This document shows, piece after piece, positions 17,301 through 25,902 of a stretch of 52,970 nucleotides of DNA; positions within the stretch are counted from its first letter, which is position 1; each line of letters begins with the position of its first letter. Both the position numbers and the translations under genes were made by a program. The stretch is from the NCBI GenBank assembly GCA_947304355.1, contig CAMZAX010000015.1, positions 1-52,970 of the forward strand. The letters are read 5' to 3'. The notes beneath the pieces were generated by a model that was given only the letters and a program-made list of their open reading frames with translations, had not been told where the DNA came from and made no database searches. The stretch comes from an uncultured Selenomonadales bacterium. Its GTDB lineage: Bacteria > Bacillota > Negativicutes > Selenomonadales > Selenomonadaceae.

Positions 17301-19266
17301 CATATTCGTAACTTACACGCCTGACGACGCAACCCTCGACGGCGGCACGGGTGTCGACTATATCGAAAACAACGGCGGCAAAAAAGTTTCGATTGTCGGC
17401 GGTGCCGGCAACGATGTCATTTACAACAGCACAAGCAATACCGGCTCACCTGACGACGCAACGATTTACGGCGGGGCGGGTCACGATTACATTCAATCCG
17501 ACGGCACCAATGTCAAAATAACTGCGGGCGCGGGCAACGATACAATCAGCCTCGGCTCCGATGCGCAGAACGTTTTAATCGTCTACAACGCCGGCGACGG
17601 CAAAGACATTATCAACGGCTTCAACTCCGCGTCGATGTTGCAAATCGGCGGCGGCTCAGGCACTTACGCAACCCAACAAGGCGGCGACGACATCATTGTC
17701 GCTGTCGGCAAGGGCACAATGACTTTGACGGGCGCGGCAAGCTTGGAGGCTCTCAACATCACGGGCGAAGAGAACACCGACCCGACGCTTATGGTATTGA
17801 CGGACGCTTCCGCCGCGCAGGTTACGCTCGATACGCCTGTCGTCACGGCAGACGCTTCCTATCGCGCAAACGCAATTCAAATCACGGGCAACTACTTGGC
17901 GAACTCGATAATCGGCGGCGAGGGCTCGGACAAACTGCTCGGCGAAGTGGGCGACGACACGCTTTCGGGCGGAGCGGGCAACGATACACTCACGGGCGGC
18001 TACGGCAAAGATCTGTTCATTTACAGTGCGGGCAACGACGTTATCACAGACTACGCGACGAGCGACAAAATTTCACTCGGCGCGGCTCTGACAAGTGCAA
18101 GCCTCAACGGCTCGGATTCGGTGCTCAAGATTGGCAGCGGGACGTTGACGGTGAAGAACGCACGGACTTTGGCATTGACGGACGCGCAGGGCACGGAGCT
18201 TAACACGATAATCGGCGGCGTGATTTATGACGAGAACTCTGCGGCGGCAGTAACGGTACCTTCGGGCATTGATATTGTCGACGCGTCAAGCAGAGCGACA
18301 GCCATCAAGATAGTCGCGAACAAGGTTGCCAATTCAATACGCGGCGGCTCCGGCTCAGACACGATAAGCACGGGCGCAGGTAATGACACGGTTTACGGCG
18401 GCGCGGGCAACGACAGCATCAACGGCGGCAACGATAACGATTATCTCAGCGGCGACGCGGGCGCAGACAAATTGCTCGGCGGCGCGGGCGACGACACTCT
18501 GCTTGGCGGTACGGGCAACGACACCTTTACGGGCGGCACAGGCAATGATCTGTTCATTTACAGTGCGGGCAACGACGTTATCACAGACTACGCGACGAGC
18601 GACAAAATTTCACTCGGCGCGGCTCTGACAAGTGCAAGCCTCAACGGCTCGGATTCGGTGCTCAAGATTGGCAGCGGGACGTTGACGGTGAAGAACGCAC
18701 GGACTTTGGCATTGACGGACGCGCAGGGCACGGAGCTTAACACGATAATCGGCGGCGTGATTTATGACGAGAACTCTGCGGCGGCAGTAACAGTACCTTC
18801 GGGCATTGTCTTTGTCGACGCCACGGCACGCGCCAAAGCAATCCGAATCACGGTTAACAAGATGTCAAATTCAATCGTGGGCGGGAGCGGCAACGACACG
18901 ATAAGCGCGGGTGCAGGTAACGACACAGTTTACGGCGGCGCGGGCAACGATTACATAAACGGCGGCACCGACAACGATTCGCTTTGGGGCGGCGTCGGCA
19001 ACGACACGCTAATCGGCTCCGCCGGCGCGGACACCTTCCTTTACAACGACGGCGAAGGCAACGACGTAATCACCGACTACACAAGCAACGACCTGCTTGC
19101 GATAACGGGCGAGTGGACAGCAACTTACAACGCGACGAACAAAGCCGTTGCGTTCAGAGTGGGCACGACGACAAACGCGCTTACGCTAAAGAACATTGCG
19201 GCGGACGGCATGTTCAACATAAACGGCGACAGCTATATAATCAGCGGCACCAAGCTCGTGAAGTAA
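14380..19266 (+). CDS. Giant RTX-like beta-roll repeat protein
   Basis: A 1628-residue protein built almost wholly from short glycine/Asx repeats of the type (N/S)-x-V-T-(I/L)-x-G-G-x-G-(N/D)-D-(S/T)-(I/V/L), the parallel beta-roll that binds Ca2+ in RTX proteins. The first 1150 residues use a variant ending in x-N-S/N-G ('NSG' turns); residues about 1160-1560 have classical GGAGNDTLxGG nonapeptides. Blocks end in a recurring non-repeat module (FQYDGG or FIYSAGNDVITDY, then a hydrophobic SLxxG segment). There is no signal peptide or cysteine, which fits type I secretion by a C-terminal signal, but no secretion genes are in the window. AGGAGG precedes the ATG. Probably surface or secreted; function unknown. 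Confidence 0.88.
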   Translation: MADFNNSTSNTIIAGSADADSIQNNGENVSINAGEGNNRITNFGYNVTVNAGAGADSVYNSGNVVSVNSGGGDDSVTNSGSEVTVDAGTGNDSVSNRSSEVTIFSGGGNDTISNNGSAVSVAAGAGADYISNASVAANVTLDGGAGLDSITNSGRRSSISGGAGNDSLSNNGAYVTLNGSAGDDTISNSGANVIFQYDGGMDVINGFNDTSTLQLLQDGAAFRNNGNDLIVTLGDDSLTISGAATLGVIPIFDKDGNESEQEFANEVLGTRYADYITNYAQNVAVYALASNDTVSNYASNVTIDAATGNDSVYNRSSEVTITAGAGNDTVSNSGSVVSIVSGAGNDSVYNSSLAAYVTIDGGLGMDSIGNSSRRSSISGGAGNDSVYNSSLAAYATLNGGDGDDTLNNYGNYVTINGDAGNDSINNSGTNVVFQYSGGNDIIRGFNKTSTLQLMQDGGDFRNNGTDLIFPFGDDSLTLSGAASIDAIFILDKDGTAIEQAVSKDILGTHYADYITNIAPGAMVNALASNDTVTNSGLYSSINAGDGDDSVSNSGRDSSIFGGAGADSVYNTASYVTIDTGDGKDTVQNRNARVSISMGEGDDYISNQQGNNNLQANYVTITGGEGSDTINNSNCNNVTISGEGGNDSLYNNSGSNVSIDGGTGNDTLNASGSHATIDGGAGNDRIINSSTYSSVNGGEGSDTVTNSGSNVTLTGGAGNDSIALNANANRYVTVDGGAGDDSISASSTYDENASNVSINGGAGDDYINNRNDNITIGGGAGNDSLVNSGNNVLLQYSGGNDSIVGLNPTSTLQVMQSVQNVSLKSNGSDLFMTVGNDTLTLSGAAYYDEENAIVDADGNKLTYTIQRKVAGTKDVDTIINNLRNATIATGAGNDTIANLGTVKVSISGGAGNDSIKSTTATRSDSRALALSDEATLNGGSGNDFLQNDSGNNVSISGGAGNDYIYNNSTRRQEGSIFVTYTPDDATLDGGTGVDYIENNGGKKVSIVGGAGNDVIYNSTSNTGSPDDATIYGGAGHDYIQSDGTNVKITAGAGNDTISLGSDAQNVLIVYNAGDGKDIINGFNSASMLQIGGGSGTYATQQGGDDIIVAVGKGTMTLTGAASLEALNITGEENTDPTLMVLTDASAAQVTLDTPVVTADASYRANAIQITGNYLANSIIGGEGSDKLLGEVGDDTLSGGAGNDTLTGGYGKDLFIYSAGNDVITDYATSDKISLGAALTSASLNGSDSVLKIGSGTLTVKNARTLALTDAQGTELNTIIGGVIYDENSAAAVTVPSGIDIVDASSRATAIKIVANKVANSIRGGSGSDTISTGAGNDTVYGGAGNDSINGGNDNDYLSGDAGADKLLGGAGDDTLLGGTGNDTFTGGTGNDLFIYSAGNDVITDYATSDKISLGAALTSASLNGSDSVLKIGSGTLTVKNARTLALTDAQGTELNTIIGGVIYDENSAAAVTVPSGIVFVDATARAKAIRITVNKMSNSIVGGSGNDTISAGAGNDTVYGGAGNDYINGGTDNDSLWGGVGNDTLIGSAGADTFLYNDGEGNDVITDYTSNDLLAITGEWTATYNATNKAVAFRVGTTTNALTLKNIAADGMFNINGDSYIISGTKLVK
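18010..18271 (+). repeat. 262-bp internal direct repeat, copy 1
   Basis: Identical to 18547-18808 except for one base (G against A in 'taacGgta'). It encodes the LFIYSAGNDVITDY... IIGGVIYDENSAAAVTVPSG module of the beta-roll protein. Confidence 0.92.
18547..18808 (+). repeat. 262-bp internal direct repeat, copy 2
   Basis: Second copy, offset 537 bases from the first (179 codons, so frame is kept). The flanking nonapeptide blocks are clearly more diverged than these modules. Confidence 0.92.
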
Positions 19267-19281
19267 ATCTGCGCGGGCAAT

Positions 19282-19328
19282 AAAAAAATCCCCCGACGGT
19301 CAGTTGACTGCCGGGGGACATTTTTTTT
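19282..19328. terminator. Bidirectional terminator between the repeat protein and panF
   Basis: A GC-rich hairpin (CCCCCGACGGTCAG / CTGCCGGGGG, with small bulges) is flanked by A7 on the left and T8 on the right, so it can end both convergent genes. Confidence 0.85.
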
Positions 19329-20802
19329 ATGGGAAGAAAATTTTCAGCGTGGCGTCGTCTTCGCGCTTGCCAAGGTAAGAGCCGATAAGGAACAGAATCA
19401 GCGAAACCGTTATCCCGATAGTAATCTGGTGCAGGTTGAGGATTTTGAAGCCCGACGCCTGCGCGGCGCAGTAGATAATCGTCCCGCCCGTCATGGAGAG
19501 AATTGCGCCCAATTTGTTCGCGCGTTTCCAAAAAAGCCCAAGCAGAAGCGTCCAGAAAAAAGCAGTCTCAAGCCCGCCGAAAGCGAACATGTTAATCAGC
19601 CAAATCAGACTCGGCGGCGTCAAGGCAATGACGAAGACCGCCGCGCCGATAAAAGCCGTCGTCGCCATCGACAAGATTTTAACCTGCGCGGGCGTCACGG
19701 CGCGTTGATTCTTGTCCGCCCAATGTAAGTAAACATCCTTGACAATCGCGCTCGACGCAACGATAAGCAAGCCCGAAATCGTCGATATGGACGCGGCAAG
19801 CGGACCGATAATCGCCAAGCCGACCAATTCGGGCGGCATTGCCGTAACAATGGCGGTGGGGATAATGTTGTCGACGCCGCCGTAATCGGCAGCCGAGCCC
19901 GTCAAGACGCCGTGCGCCAGAATGCCCGTGAAATTTATGCCGATATTCATGAAGCCGACGACGACCGTGCCGATAAGCATTGCCTGATGAAGTCCCGCCG
20001 TGTTTTTGTAGCTTATGCCGCGCACGACCGATTGAGGCAGAGCGATTGTGCATATACCGACCAAAAGCCATTGCGTGAAATAAATTGTCCAAGGCATGTT
20101 CCCGAAGCTGAACGGCTCAAACAATTCGGGGTTGTTCGTTTCAAGGCGCGTCATGATGTTTTCGTAGCCGCCGCCCGCTTGCAAGACGTAATGCAACAGC
20201 AGGACGATACCAACCATCATAATCAACGCGCAACAGGTATCGGTGAGCGCGACCGCCCGAAAGCCGCCGATTGACGTGTAGATAACGACCGTCAGCCCGA
20301 AGAGAATCAAACCCGCCTCGTAGCTGTAGCCCGTGACGGCAGCGAACAACTTAGCTCCGCCGACGAATTGAGCCGTCATTGTCCCGCAAAAGAACAGCAC
20401 GATAACGAACGCGGCGACCGCCGCCAAGAAGTCCGATTGAAAACGCGTGCGTATGATGTCGACGACGGTGACGGCGTTAAGTTTGCGTGCAAGCAGGGCG
20501 ACGCGTTTGCCGAAAATGCCAAGCACCAAGAAAATCGCCGTGACTTGCACGACCGCCATATAAATCCAGCCGAAGCCGACTTGAAAAGCCATGCCGGGGC
20601 CGCCGACGAAACTTGAGACGGAGCTGTATGTTGCGACGGTTGTCATTGCCAAGACGAAGCCGCCGAGGGAGCGATTGCCTACGAAATAACTGCTCACGAA
20701 ATTTTTGCCCGCCTGCCGATTGCGGACGTAAAAGCTGATGCCGACCATGACCGCCATAAAAATTATCAGCGGCAACAACGCGGACAGGTTACCTTGAGTC
20801 AT
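19327..20802 (-). CDS. panF: Sodium/pantothenate symporter
   Basis: Imports pantothenate, the coenzyme A precursor, with Na+. The 491 residues form about 13 membrane helices of the sodium:solute symporter family: FVLAMTTVATYSSVSSFVGGPG near 50, GGFRAVALTDT in the middle (the SSS signature region), LPQSVVRGISYK, and GLLIVASSAIVKDVY. The adjacent upstream gene is YhdT, which accompanies PanF in many bacteria and supports the pantothenate call. The two genes overlap by 14 bases (20789-20802), implying coupled translation. Confidence 0.88.
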   Translation of the reverse strand: MTQGNLSALLPLIIFMAVMVGISFYVRNRQAGKNFVSSYFVGNRSLGGFVLAMTTVATYSSVSSFVGGPGMAFQVGFGWIYMAVVQVTAIFLVLGIFGKRVALLARKLNAVTVVDIIRTRFQSDFLAAVAAFVIVLFFCGTMTAQFVGGAKLFAAVTGYSYEAGLILFGLTVVIYTSIGGFRAVALTDTCCALIMMVGIVLLLHYVLQAGGGYENIMTRLETNNPELFEPFSFGNMPWTIYFTQWLLVGICTIALPQSVVRGISYKNTAGLHQAMLIGTVVVGFMNIGINFTGILAHGVLTGSAADYGGVDNIIPTAIVTAMPPELVGLAIIGPLAASISTISGLLIVASSAIVKDVYLHWADKNQRAVTPAQVKILSMATTAFIGAAVFVIALTPPSLIWLINMFAFGGLETAFFWTLLLGLFWKRANKLGAILSMTGGTIIYCAAQASGFKILNLHQITIGITVSLILFLIGSYLGKREDDATLKIFFP

Positions 20803-21070
20803 CGTCGTCGCCCCCCAAGTCCACGTCTTTGAACAGCACGCGACTGAGCACCGCGCTGATAAGAATCGCGACGAACCACACGCCGACGGTGCCGAGCACA
20901 GCCCACAGCGGCAAGTGGAAAATTTTCACGTCGAGCGACGCCGTGCCGAAGCCCGCGCAGAGCCAAAAAATAATCAGCCCGACAAGCGCAAGCCCCGTGT
21001 AAATTGCCTCACGCCTGACCAAGCTGAACTTTTGCGCGTCGCTCATTGACGCACGAGTATTTTGTTTCAT
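20789..21070 (-). CDS. yhdT: YhdT-family small membrane protein (DUF997)
   Basis: A 93-residue protein with two hydrophobic helices (YTGLALVGLIIFWLCAGFG and WAVLGTVGVWFVAILISAVL) and an acidic tail (LGGDDDDSR). YhdT/DUF997 proteins are encoded immediately before panF in many genomes and are presumed accessory to pantothenate uptake; no activity is established. The start at 21070 has GGAGG eight bases upstream; the longer frame from 21085 begins inside that site. Its end overlaps panF. Confidence 0.82.
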   Translation of the reverse strand: MKQNTRASMSDAQKFSLVRREAIYTGLALVGLIIFWLCAGFGTASLDVKIFHLPLWAVLGTVGVWFVAILISAVLSRVLFKDVDLGGDDDDSR

Positions 21071-21087
21071 TGGCGAAACCTCCAAGT

Positions 21088-21115
21088 CTCGTCGCCTCCT
21101 TACGAGGGGTACGAG
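21088..21115 (-). promoter_or_regulatory. Leader hairpin ahead of yhdT-panF
   Basis: In the yhdT leader an outer stem CTCGT / ACGAG encloses an inner CCTC / GAGG stem (21088-21092 with 21111-21115; 21095-21098 with 21104-21107). No U tract follows, so it is not a terminator. It sits just upstream of the true ribosome site and itself exposes a second GGAGG. Confidence 0.4.
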
Positions 21116-21131
21116 CTTAATTTTCAGCGGG

Positions 21132-21160
21132 ATTGTACATTATGCCGCCTGTGCCGTCAA
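21132..21160 (-). promoter_or_regulatory. Promoter of yhdT-panF
   Basis: Minus strand TTGACG (21160-21155), 17-base spacer, TACAAT (21137-21132). The -35 overlaps the stop codon of the upstream diguanylate cyclase gene. Confidence 0.75.
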
Positions 21161-23100
21161 GCTGTGCGAACGGCTTTCATCGCCAGCTTGTTGGCGTACA
21201 TTTCCTTATCGGCGCGCTTGAAAACGTCTTCGGCAGTGTTGTCGACGCCCGCTTGAAAGTAGCCGACGCCGACTGCCGCCGAAACTTTTTCCCACGGCTC
21301 AAGCGTCGTGTCGCCCGCGAATTTGTCAATCATGCCGCGCAGATTTGCAACGCGTTTTTCACAACGGGCAATGTCCGCGCCGTCGAGCACCGCAACGAAT
21401 TCGTCGCCGCCCACGCGATAAACGTTGTCCTTGCCGAAAATCGAACAGACGAGCCTGCAAGCGTTAATCAGGTACTCGTTGCCGCGTTCGTGCCCGTAGG
21501 TGTCGTTGACTTTCTTTAGGTAGTTTATGTCAATCATGATTATCGCGAAATGCGCCGTGCCTTTGGCAATGGCGGCGTCAAGGCGATTGGTCGTCTCGGT
21601 ATAGGCGGTTTTGTTCCGAATGCCCGTCAGCGAATCGGTGTGCGCCAATTCGTTCATGACCGCCACTTGAATTTTAGCCTTGCGCAGGTTTTCAAAATAG
21701 TGCATACTGTCGGAGGTCGTCTTGACGAACGCGGAGTAAAGGTTTTCAATCTCGTCGTTGGTTTGAATCTCAAGGCTTTTAATGCGTTTGATGTTGCCTT
21801 CGCGTTCCGCCTCGCTGTCGTAGGCGAAGTTGCGGGCGCAGTAAGCCATTGTGTTGACGGGCAGGATGATGTTGTTCTCGATAAGCGACAGCCCCAACGC
21901 AAGGATGAGAATCACGACGCCCGAAAACAGCGCGACGACCCGCACGATAAAAGTCCTGCCGTAGTCGTTTATCATGTCCATTGAAAAATCGATACCCGCG
22001 TAGCAAACGCATTTGCCTTGGTGATTGTAAACGGGCTTGTAAATCGTCAGCAGGTAGCCGTATGTGTCGTCGGAGATAATCGGCTCAATCGGTCTGCCGG
22101 CAAGCAAATCGTCAAGATACGGCTCAAACGATTCGTCGAATTCTTGAAGCTCGCCCGGCTTTGACGCCTCGACATTGGGTGTGTTCAAATCAAAGACGAC
22201 GTGGCAACCGTCTTCCTCGATTTTGTAGACGTAGATGTATCTTATGTCGTGGTTGATTGCGCGAATGCGATAAAGGTTGCGTTCAACGTCGTCGTAACCC
22301 TCGGCACTGCGCCCCTGCTCCAAAAATTCGTCAACGCGGTTGGGATTGATTTCGCTCACGACCATTGAAATGATTCCCTCGGCGATATTTATGCGGTCTT
22401 TAATTGCGCTCTCACGATAAATCGCGTAGCTTATCGCGGAAATGAACGCGGCGACCAAAATCGTTATCGCCAACAAGTTCAAAACCATTTTCGTCCGCAA
22501 CGATTTGACGGATTTTCGTTGAGCCTTCATTGCGGAATTCATTTCGGGCGACAGCGGTGCTTGCATCTTGCCCAAAAGGCGGAACTGTTCTTTTATGTCG
22601 GGCGGCATGATTTTCAGCAGGAAGAACGTCGCCAAAACCGCCGGTGCTTTGTCGGGCAGTTCGACAAAAAAATTTTCTATGAAGTGTTCCTGCACTCTGT
22701 CGAGCGAATGGAACGCGTTCATGGGCATGAGCAATTCTTCGATAAGCACGCCGAAAAAACTCGTCATCAAAACGATAAGCGGGATTGTCAGCAACGCTTT
22801 GGACAATTTGTCGTAATAGCCCTTGTCGGCGAGAAACGCGACCGATATGGCGACCAGAATGCTCACGAAGCCGAAGTACATATATTCCACGTTAAAGCCG
22901 GAGCTGAAAATATTCGTGAAAAAACCGACCGCTATGCCGGGGACGTAGCCGCCCAACGCCGCGATAAAAATCGTGCCGAACGTGTCAAGGTACACGGGCA
23001 GACCGAAATATTTTGCCGCGACGGAGCCGATTACGTTCAGCGTTATTCCCGCCGCGCAGATTGTAATCAGCTTAATCGTCGCAATGTCAAATCTGTACAT
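21157..23100 (-). CDS. Membrane diguanylate cyclase (GGDEF) with periplasmic sensor domain
   Basis: Makes cyclic di-GMP. The 647 residues read: five or so N-terminal membrane helices (residues 1-165, resembling small-molecule transporter-like sensory membrane domains), a helix near 205-225, a periplasmic domain of about 170 residues with Cache-like features (DIRYIYVYKI, YLLTIYKPVYNHQGKCVCYAGIDFSMD), another helix near 400, a HAMP-like/coiled segment, and a C-terminal GGDEF domain (DSLTGIRNKTAY, YRVGGDEFVAVL). The upstream inhibitory site (RxxD) reads FGKD, so product inhibition through it is unlikely. The ATG at 23100 with AAAGG is preferred over a TTG at 23118. A TGATATAAT extended -10 lies at 23141-23133. 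Confidence 0.88.
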   Translation of the reverse strand: MYRFDIATIKLITICAAGITLNVIGSVAAKYFGLPVYLDTFGTIFIAALGGYVPGIAVGFFTNIFSSGFNVEYMYFGFVSILVAISVAFLADKGYYDKLSKALLTIPLIVLMTSFFGVLIEELLMPMNAFHSLDRVQEHFIENFFVELPDKAPAVLATFFLLKIMPPDIKEQFRLLGKMQAPLSPEMNSAMKAQRKSVKSLRTKMVLNLLAITILVAAFISAISYAIYRESAIKDRINIAEGIISMVVSEINPNRVDEFLEQGRSAEGYDDVERNLYRIRAINHDIRYIYVYKIEEDGCHVVFDLNTPNVEASKPGELQEFDESFEPYLDDLLAGRPIEPIISDDTYGYLLTIYKPVYNHQGKCVCYAGIDFSMDMINDYGRTFIVRVVALFSGVVILILALGLSLIENNIILPVNTMAYCARNFAYDSEAEREGNIKRIKSLEIQTNDEIENLYSAFVKTTSDSMHYFENLRKAKIQVAVMNELAHTDSLTGIRNKTAYTETTNRLDAAIAKGTAHFAIIMIDINYLKKVNDTYGHERGNEYLINACRLVCSIFGKDNVYRVGGDEFVAVLDGADIARCEKRVANLRGMIDKFAGDTTLEPWEKVSAAVGVGYFQAGVDNTAEDVFKRADKEMYANKLAMKAVRTA

Positions 23101-23132
23101 GAAGTTCTTGCCTTTCAAAAAAGTTTGCGTCG

Positions 23133-23141
23133 ATTATATCA
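23133..23141 (-). promoter_or_regulatory. Extended -10 promoter of the GGDEF gene
   Basis: Minus strand TGATATAAT with no recognisable -35 at the right distance. It lies in the 84-base divergent space before cmk. Confidence 0.55.
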
Positions 23142-23184
23142 CGTATAAACGGCAAGGAACAAGCGAATTGGGAGGAATGCTTTT

Positions 23185-23820
23185 ATGAAAAAAATTATCG
23201 CGGTTGACGGCCCCGCAGGCGCGGGCAAAAGTACCGTCTCCAAAATCGTGGCGGCGCGTCTCGGTTACACCTACATCGATACTGGCGCAATGTATCGCGC
23301 TGTCGCCTTGAAAGTCTTGCAAAGCGGCGAACCCTTGAGCGAATCGCTCGTTGGCAACGTCGACATCAGTCTTGACGAAGCGGCGCGGGTCTTCCTTGAC
23401 GGGCGCGAAGTCACCAAGGAAATTCGCACGCCCGAAATCGGTCTCGGCGCGTCGGACGTTGCCAAAGTCGCTTATGTTCGCAAAAAGTTGACGCAACTGC
23501 AACGCGACATGGCTGCTCACGGCAAAGTGATTATGGACGGGCGCGACATCGGCACGCAGGTTTTGCCCAACGCCGATTTGAAAATTTTCTTGACTGCCTC
23601 GGTCGAAGAACGGGCACGGCGGCGGCTCGACGAACTCACGGCAAAGGGCTTGCAGGCGGACTTCGCCAACGTCGTCAAAGAAATTTCACTTCGCGACAAG
23701 CAGGACACCGAACGCGAAATTGCTCCGCTCGCTCAAGCAGATGACGCCGTACTTTTGGATTCGACAAGCTTGACGATTGAACAGGTCGTCGCTGAAATTT
23801 TGCGCCTCGCCAAGGATTGA
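23185..23820 (+). CDS. cmk: Cytidylate kinase
   Basis: Phosphorylates CMP and dCMP to the diphosphates with ATP. The 211 residues show the P-loop DGPAGAGKST at 8-17, YIDTGAMYRA, VMDGRDIGTQVLP, and the lid region RRRLDELTAKG with DKQDTEREIAPL, all family landmarks; the length is normal. GGGAGG precedes the ATG. It is a single gene here, followed at once by a terminator. Confidence 0.96.
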   Translation: MKKIIAVDGPAGAGKSTVSKIVAARLGYTYIDTGAMYRAVALKVLQSGEPLSESLVGNVDISLDEAARVFLDGREVTKEIRTPEIGLGASDVAKVAYVRKKLTQLQRDMAAHGKVIMDGRDIGTQVLPNADLKIFLTASVEERARRRLDELTAKGLQADFANVVKEISLRDKQDTEREIAPLAQADDAVLLDSTSLTIEQVVAEILRLAKD

Positions 23821-23840
23821 AACTTACAACTGCAAACGAA

Positions 23841-23877
23841 AAACCCCGTTCCCGCGCAGGGAACAGGGGTTTTTTTA
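23841..23877. terminator. Terminator of cmk, probably bidirectional
   Basis: AACCCCGTTCCC / GGGAACAGGGGTT stem with loop GCGCA and a T7 tract; an A5 run on the left can serve the convergent pckA unit. Confidence 0.9.
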
Positions 23878-23884
23878 TTGTCGT

Positions 23885-24052
23885 TCAGTGATTCGCGCTT
23901 TGACTGCCCGTTAATTCTTCAACAGGAGCCGTATCAAACTTTGCCAACTCCTCGTAAGCCTCGCGGTTTTGTTCAAGCAAGAGTTCGCTCAGTCGTTCGA
24001 TTTCGGCTTTAAGTTCGGGCGAATTTTCACTGGTAAGAATTTCGTCGTCCAT
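23885..24052 (-). CDS. 55-residue acidic protein coupled to pckA
   Basis: The ORF starts at an ATG that overlaps the pckA stop codon by one base (TGATG) and has no ribosome site of its own, so it would be translated by reinitiation. The product is acidic and mostly helical: [21 protein letters not shown] then SELLLEQNREAYEELAKF, a likely short amphipathic coiled coil, and a polar tail. No family is recognised. The tight overlap and clean ending before the terminator favour a real gene. Confidence 0.5.
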   Translation of the reverse strand: MDDEILTSENSPELKAEIERLSELLLEQNREAYEELAKFDTAPVEELTGSQSANH

Positions 24053-25668
24053 CAAAGGTGAGGACCCGCCGCGACGAGTGCTTTGCCCGCCGCGTTGTAT
24101 TCGTATTTCTTGAAGTTCTTGATAAAGCGGCCTGCCAAATCTTGCGCCTTGCGGTCCCATTCGGTCGGGTCGGCGTAGGTGTCGCGCGGGTCGAGGATGT
24201 TGGTTGCGACGCCTTCCAATTCGGTCGGGATTTCCAGGTCGAAAATGGGCAATTTCTTCGTCGGAGCCTTTTTGATTGCGCCGCCGAGAATCGCGTCGAT
24301 GATGCCGCGCGTGTCTTTAATGGAAATGCGTTTGCCGGTGCCGTTCCAGCCCGTGTTGACGAGATAAGCTTTCGCGCCGCTTGCCTCCATGCGCTTTACG
24401 AGTTCTTCGGCGTATTTGGTCGGGTGCAGTTCAAGGAACGCTTGACCGAAGCACGCGCTGAAGGTCGGGGTCGGTTCGGTTATGCCGCGTTCGGTGCCCG
24501 CCAACTTTGCCGTGAAACCGCTGAGGAAGTAATATTTGCATTGCTCGCTGGTGAGAATCGAAACGGGCGGCAACACGCCGAATGCGTCCGCGCTGAGGAA
24601 GATGACGGACTGCGCGGCGGGACCGTGGCTTTCGGGGCGCACGATGTTTTTGATGTGGTAAATCGGGTAGCTGACGCGTGTGTTCTCCGTTACGGATTTG
24701 TCGGCGAAGTCAATCTTGCCGTCCTTGTCGACGGTGACGTTTTCAAGCAGCGCGTCGCGGCGAATCGCGTTGTAGATGTCGGGCTCGCTTTCCTTGTCGA
24801 GGTTGATGACTTTCGCGTAGCAGCCGCCCTCAAAGTTGAAGACGCCTTGGTCGTCCCAGCCGTGTTCGTCGTCGCCGATAAGCAGGCGTTTCGGGTCTGT
24901 CGACAGCGTCGTTTTGCCCGTGCCGCTCAGCCCGAAGAAAATCGCGGTGTTCTTGCCCTCCATATCGGTGTTGGCAGAGCAGTGCATGGCGGCTATGCCT
25001 TTCAGCGGCATGAAAAAATTCTGGACGCTGAACATGCCCTTTTTTAGCTCCCCTCCGTACCAAGATCCGATTACAATCTGCTCTTTGGATGTGAAATTGA
25101 ATACTATAGCGGTTTCGGAATTGAGACCGAGTTCCTTGTAATTTTCGACTTTGGCTTTTGACGCGGCATAGACGACGAAATCGGGTTCCTGATCGAAATC
25201 CGCCTGCGTCTTCGGGCGAATAAACATGTTGGTGACAAAATGAGCTTGCCAAGCAACAGCCATTATAAAACGTATTTTAATGCGCGTGTCTTTATGCGTG
25301 CCGCTGAAGCCGTCGACGACGAAAAGGCGTTTGCCAGAGAGTTCTTCCTGCGCGATCTTTTTGAGGACGTTCCACGACTCGACAGAACAGGGTTTATTGT
25401 CGTTCACGAACTCAGGAGTTGTCCACCAGACAGACGTTTCCTGCCCTTCCTTAGTGAAGTCGTCATAGACTATGAACTTATCTTTGGGGCTGCGACCGGT
25501 GTAAATTCCTGTCATGACCGAGATTGCGCCGAGCTCCGTCTCAACGCCTTTTTCGTAACCCGTAAGGTCGGGGCGCGTCTCCTCGTTGAATAAAATTTCG
25601 TATGAGGGATTATAGATGATTTCGGGCGTTCCCGTGATACCGTATTTCGTCAAATCGATTTGCGGCAT
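24052..25668 (-). CDS. pckA: Phosphoenolpyruvate carboxykinase (ATP)
   Basis: Interconverts oxaloacetate and phosphoenolpyruvate with ATP/ADP and CO2; in anaerobes that make succinate or propionate it often runs in the carboxylating direction. The 538 residues show [12 protein letters not shown] near 55, the kinase-1a loop [11 protein letters not shown] near 245, the metal-binding [21 protein letters not shown], and the C-terminal [11 protein letters not shown] and [16 protein letters not shown] precedes the ATG. A consensus promoter (TTGACA-17-TATTAT) drives it, in keeping with high expression. The small ORF at 23885 overlaps its stop codon. Confidence 0.97.
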   Translation of the reverse strand: MPQIDLTKYGITGTPEIIYNPSYEILFNEETRPDLTGYEKGVETELGAISVMTGIYTGRSPKDKFIVYDDFTKEGQETSVWWTTPEFVNDNKPCSVESWNVLKKIAQEELSGKRLFVVDGFSGTHKDTRIKIRFIMAVAWQAHFVTNMFIRPKTQADFDQEPDFVVYAASKAKVENYKELGLNSETAIVFNFTSKEQIVIGSWYGGELKKGMFSVQNFFMPLKGIAAMHCSANTDMEGKNTAIFFGLSGTGKTTLSTDPKRLLIGDDEHGWDDQGVFNFEGGCYAKVINLDKESEPDIYNAIRRDALLENVTVDKDGKIDFADKSVTENTRVSYPIYHIKNIVRPESHGPAAQSVIFLSADAFGVLPPVSILTSEQCKYYFLSGFTAKLAGTERGITEPTPTFSACFGQAFLELHPTKYAEELVKRMEASGAKAYLVNTGWNGTGKRISIKDTRGIIDAILGGAIKKAPTKKLPIFDLEIPTELEGVATNILDPRDTYADPTEWDRKAQDLAGRFIKNFKKYEYNAAGKALVAAGPHL

Positions 25669-25698
25669 AATTTCAACCTCCTAAAATTTACTGCGCCG

Positions 25699-25727
25699 AT
25701 AATACCCGCTTGTTTAAAATTTGTCAA
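25699..25727 (-). promoter_or_regulatory. pckA promoter
   Basis: Minus strand perfect TTGACA (25727-25722), 17 bases, TATTAT (25704-25699): one of the two strongest promoters in the window. Confidence 0.9.
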
Positions 25728-25768
25728 ACAGAAAGCCCGCGCAGATTCTTCCGCAAAAAAAAAAATTT

Positions 25769-25797
25769 TTGACCCGCGCCCGATTTTGTGATACAGT
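25769..25797 (+). promoter_or_regulatory. Promoter of the HNH endonuclease gene
   Basis: TTGACC at 25769-25774, 17-base spacer, TACAGT at 25792-25797 with TGA upstream. The 105-base leader that follows contains a small CACGT-CGAA-ACGTG hairpin near 25819. Confidence 0.6.
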
Positions 25798-25902
25798 GTA
25801 ATTGCTTACAATCCACCGAACACGTCGAAACGTGAGCCAAAACTTTTTCGTTGATTTTAAGCGTTTCGGCGTGCAATGTCAATTCACGAAGGAGTGATTT
25901 GT

